Shown here: positions 42,857 through 44,812 of the stretch, piece by piece
How the letters are laid out: each line of letters starts with the position of its first letter
Numbering within the stretch: the stretch's first letter is position 1
Assembly: GCA_028712255.1 (NCBI GenBank)
Contig: JAQTQJ010000006.1
Coordinates: forward strand, 1-44,812
Reading direction: 5' to 3'
Length of the DNA stretch: 44,812 bases
From: Candidatus Omnitrophota bacterium
GTDB taxonomy: Bacteria; Omnitrophota; Gorgyraeia; Gygaellales; Profunditerraquicolaceae
Program-made: the position numbers and the translations under genes
The notes under the pieces: model-generated
Seen by the model: only the letters and a program-made list of their open reading frames with translations
Databases searched by the model: none
What the model was told of the DNA's origin: nothing

Positions 42857-43911
42857 TGAAGATACTGGTGATTAATAGCGGAAGTTCATCAATTAAATAT
42901 AAGCTTTTTGATATGCCCTCACAGAGGTTAATTTCAAAAGGTTCCATTGGCCATATTGGTGAAGCAGGCTCCAAGTTTAGTAACCATTATTCTGGTTTAA
43001 AAATTATATTAGAAGAGATTAAATTGGTGGATGCGGTTGGCCATCGTGTAGTCCATGGTGCGGAAAAATTTAAAAGGCCTACATTAGTCGATAAAAATGT
43101 AATTAGAGAGATAAAAAAGTGTTGCGCAATCGCTCCTCTGCATAATCCGGCTAATTTAGCCGGTATACTCGCCTGTCAAAAGCTTCTGCCTGGGAAAAAG
43201 CAGGTTGCGGTTTTTGATACCGCATTTCATCAAAGTATTCCCGAACATGCTTATATATATGGTTTGCCTTATGATTATTATCAAAAGTTTGGGATTAGAA
43301 AATATGGCTTTCATGGCACAAGCCATGAGTATGTGACTGCGGAAGCCAGCCGTATCCTGAGGAAGCCACTGAATAAATTAAAATTAATAACCTGTCATTT
43401 GGGAAATGGTTGTAGTATCACTGCGGTCGATAAAGGAAAATCCGTTGATACTAGCATGGGTTTTACTCCTCTTGAGGGTTTGGTTATGGGTACTCGCTGT
43501 GGAGATACTGATCCTGCTTTGATTACTCATATCATGCGTAAGAAAAAAATCGATACAAAGGAAATGGATCGTATCTTGAATAAAGAAAGCGGTTTAAAAG
43601 GTATATCCGGTATCAGTAATGATATGCGTTTACTTGAAGAAAAGGCTAATGCGGGTAACCTTCGGGCGAAATTAGCCGTAGATATTTTTGTTTATCGCAT
43701 TAGAAAATATATCGGAGCGTATTTGGCGGTATTGTGCGAGTTGGATGCCTTAATATTTACTGCAGGTATTGGTGAAAATCAGCCCAATATCCGGGAAAAA
43801 ATTTGCAAAGGTTTATTTGCCTGTTTAGGAATAAACCCGAAAATTTTGGTTATCCCTACTAACGAGGAGTTAATGATTGCCCGGCAAACTTATAAATTAA
43901 TAAAAAGATAA
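42856..43911 (+). CDS. ackA: Acetate kinase
   Basis: A 351-residue enzyme that makes ATP and acetate from acetyl phosphate. It opens with KILVINSGSSSIKYKLFDM and has AVGHRVVHG, FDTAFHQSIP, GFHGTSHEYV, LGNGCSITAV and FTAGIGENQPNIRE. It is shorter than the usual 400 or so residues; the difference seems to fall in the N-terminal region after GSIGHIGE, while active-site motifs remain. A palindromic element follows the stop after a few bases. Confidence 0.95.
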   Translation: MKILVINSGSSSIKYKLFDMPSQRLISKGSIGHIGEAGSKFSNHYSGLKIILEEIKLVDAVGHRVVHGAEKFKRPTLVDKNVIREIKKCCAIAPLHNPANLAGILACQKLLPGKKQVAVFDTAFHQSIPEHAYIYGLPYDYYQKFGIRKYGFHGTSHEYVTAEASRILRKPLNKLKLITCHLGNGCSITAVDKGKSVDTSMGFTPLEGLVMGTRCGDTDPALITHIMRKKKIDTKEMDRILNKESGLKGISGISNDMRLLEEKANAGNLRAKLAVDIFVYRIRKYIGAYLAVLCELDALIFTAGIGENQPNIREKICKGLFACLGINPKILVIPTNEELMIARQTYKLIKR

Positions 43912-43916
43912 AACAC

Positions 43917-43962
43917 GGGACCGTTTCTATTTTTCTAAATTTAGAAAAATAGAAACGGTCCC
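43917..43962. repeat. Perfect 46-base palindrome, GGGACCGTTTCT type
   Basis: GGGACCGTTTCTATTTTTCT plus AAA is followed directly by its exact reverse complement, with no loop. It is the simplest copy of the family and starts 6 bases after the ackA stop. Confidence 0.9.
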
Positions 43963-43999
43963 AAGATTCAGGATTTAGAGTTTAATAAAGGGAGATAAT

Positions 44000-44350
44000 A
44001 TGCAAAGGACTATGTTAAAATCTAAAATTCATAGAGCAACGGTGACAGAGGCAAATCTTAATTATGAGGGTAGTATTACTATTGATTCCGATTTGATCCA
44101 GGCAGCCGATATTCTTGAACATGAGAAAGTTGAAGTTTTGAATCTTAATAATGGCCAGCGTATCGAGACTTATGTAATTAAAGGAAAATCCGCAAGTGGA
44201 GTGGTTTGTCTTAACGGGCCGGCGGCACGAGGATCTTGCCCCGGAGATAAGGTGATTATTGTTTCTTATATATCAGTAGAAGATAAAGAAGCTAAGTCTA
44301 TAGAATCGAAAATTATTAAAGTAGATGAAAGAAACAAAATTAAAAATTAG
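44000..44350 (+). CDS. panD: Aspartate 1-decarboxylase
   Basis: A 116-residue pyruvoyl enzyme making beta-alanine for pantothenate and CoA. The self-cleavage site is Gly24-Ser25 in NYEGSITID, and [19 protein letters not shown] is typical. The start has AAGGGAGA upstream. The last 26 bases overlap the deformylase gene. Confidence 0.95.
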   Translation: MQRTMLKSKIHRATVTEANLNYEGSITIDSDLIQAADILEHEKVEVLNLNNGQRIETYVIKGKSASGVVCLNGPAARGSCPGDKVIIVSYISVEDKEAKSIESKIIKVDERNKIKN

Positions 44351-44812
44351 AGTATTTGGCGATTCAATTTTGAGGAAAAAAGCTAAATTAATTACGCAGA
44401 TTTCTTCTGAACATCGACAGATTTTAAGCCGAATGGCCGGTACTATGTACGAAGGTTCAGGTATCGGTTTGGCTGCTCCCCAGATTGGCATAAGCCAGCA
44501 GTTAATTGTTGTCGATATCGGAGAAGGGCTTTATAAATTGATCAATCCTGTAATTATAAAAAAACAAGGCAGCCAGGCTATTAGCGAAGGCTGCCTAAGC
44601 GTACCGGGTGTTTGTATTAAGGTCAAGCGCGCAAAACATGTTTGGGTAGAAGCTAAAGATGAAAATAACCATCCGTTAAAAATCGAAGCCCATGATCTTT
44701 TTGCTTGTGTCCTGCAACATGAAATCGATCATTTAAAAGGAAAGCTCATAATTGATTACGCGTCATTTCTAGAAAAGTTACGTATTAAAAAAAAGTTAAT
44801 GGCATTGAAAAC
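44325..44812 (+). CDS. def: Peptide deformylase (3' truncated by the window end)
   Basis: The first 162 residues of a peptide deformylase, which removes the formyl group from new proteins. All three metal-site motifs are visible: [10 protein letters not shown] (47-56), EGCLSVPG with Cys90, and QHEIDH with His132, Glu133 and His136. The ATG at 44325 overlaps the end of panD. The frame is open to the last base of the window, so only the extreme C-terminus is missing. Confidence 0.93.
   Translation, partial: MKETKLKIRVFGDSILRKKAKLITQISSEHRQILSRMAGTMYEGSGIGLAAPQIGISQQLIVVDIGEGLYKLINPVIIKKQGSQAISEGCLSVPGVCIKVKRAKHVWVEAKDENNHPLKIEAHDLFACVLQHEIDHLKGKLIIDYASFLEKLRIKKKLMALK

Noticed and set aside
1-44812. 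tRNA or rRNA genes
   Set aside because: No cloverleaf with a TTCGANNC-type arm and no rRNA-like conserved stretch was recognised in the gaps between genes.

Overview
The window is 44.8 kb of AT-rich bacterial DNA in which every convincing gene lies on the + strand. Gene content and style point to a free-living, anaerobic or microaerobic Gram-negative bacterium, most likely of the Omnitrophota (OP3) lineage. The reasons are a 2754-residue secreted protein with the end modules I associate with that phylum, a secreted Asp-box propeller protein, outer-membrane efflux components, and many short palindromic repeats between genes. The phylum call is inference from protein character; no rRNA gene is present.

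Layout. (1) 1-911: 3' end of a membrane pyrophosphatase (hppA), a repeat and a terminator. (2) 981-4566: an ECF-like sigma factor, a zinc-finger anti-sigma-like protein and a membrane-anchored CHAT-TPR protein, which together look like a signalling module. (3) 4639-12875: an Rrf2 regulator followed by a sulfur assimilation operon of APS reductase, PiT-type permease, cysteine synthase, a ThiS-like sulfur carrier fused to an O-acetylhomoserine sulfhydrylase, an E1-like activating enzyme, a JAMM protease, and a sulfite reductase carrying a TusA domain. (4) 13089-17116: metY, cysK, metX and metW, a conventional homocysteine and cysteine set. (5) 17217-19601: a small tautomerase and thiSGH. (6) 19740-29950: a copper/silver-type efflux operon (csoR, cusCBA), a Ca-type P-type ATPase, several small metal-binding proteins, and two decayed genes. 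(7) 30135-38399: the giant secreted protein with M48-like protease and UbiB/ABC1-like kinase domains. (8) 38701-40269: the propeller protein. (9) 40441-44812: thioredoxin, a Pta-type regulatory protein, pta, ackA, panD and the start of peptide deformylase.

The strongest biology is in region 3. It resembles the protein-thiocarboxylate route to homocysteine described in Wolinella succinogenes (carrier HcyS, E1 HcyF, JAMM protease HcyD, MetY). Here the carrier and the sulfhydrylase are one polypeptide, with the Gly-Gly-Gly end of the carrier buried at residues 66-68. Sulfur transfer would therefore require the adjacent JAMM protease to cut the fusion, or another way of exposing that glycine. Sulfate would enter through the PiT/CysP-like permease, be reduced by CysH and the sulfite reductase, and be handed via TusA to the carrier. 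No ATP sulfurylase is present in the window. Regions 4 and 5 supply the O-acetylhomoserine acceptor (metX) and a second ThiS carrier that may share the same E1.

A family of palindromic elements (GGGGACGGTTCT and GGGACCGTTTCT types) sits almost exactly at stop codons throughout the window. Other palindromes are embedded in frame in the giant gene.
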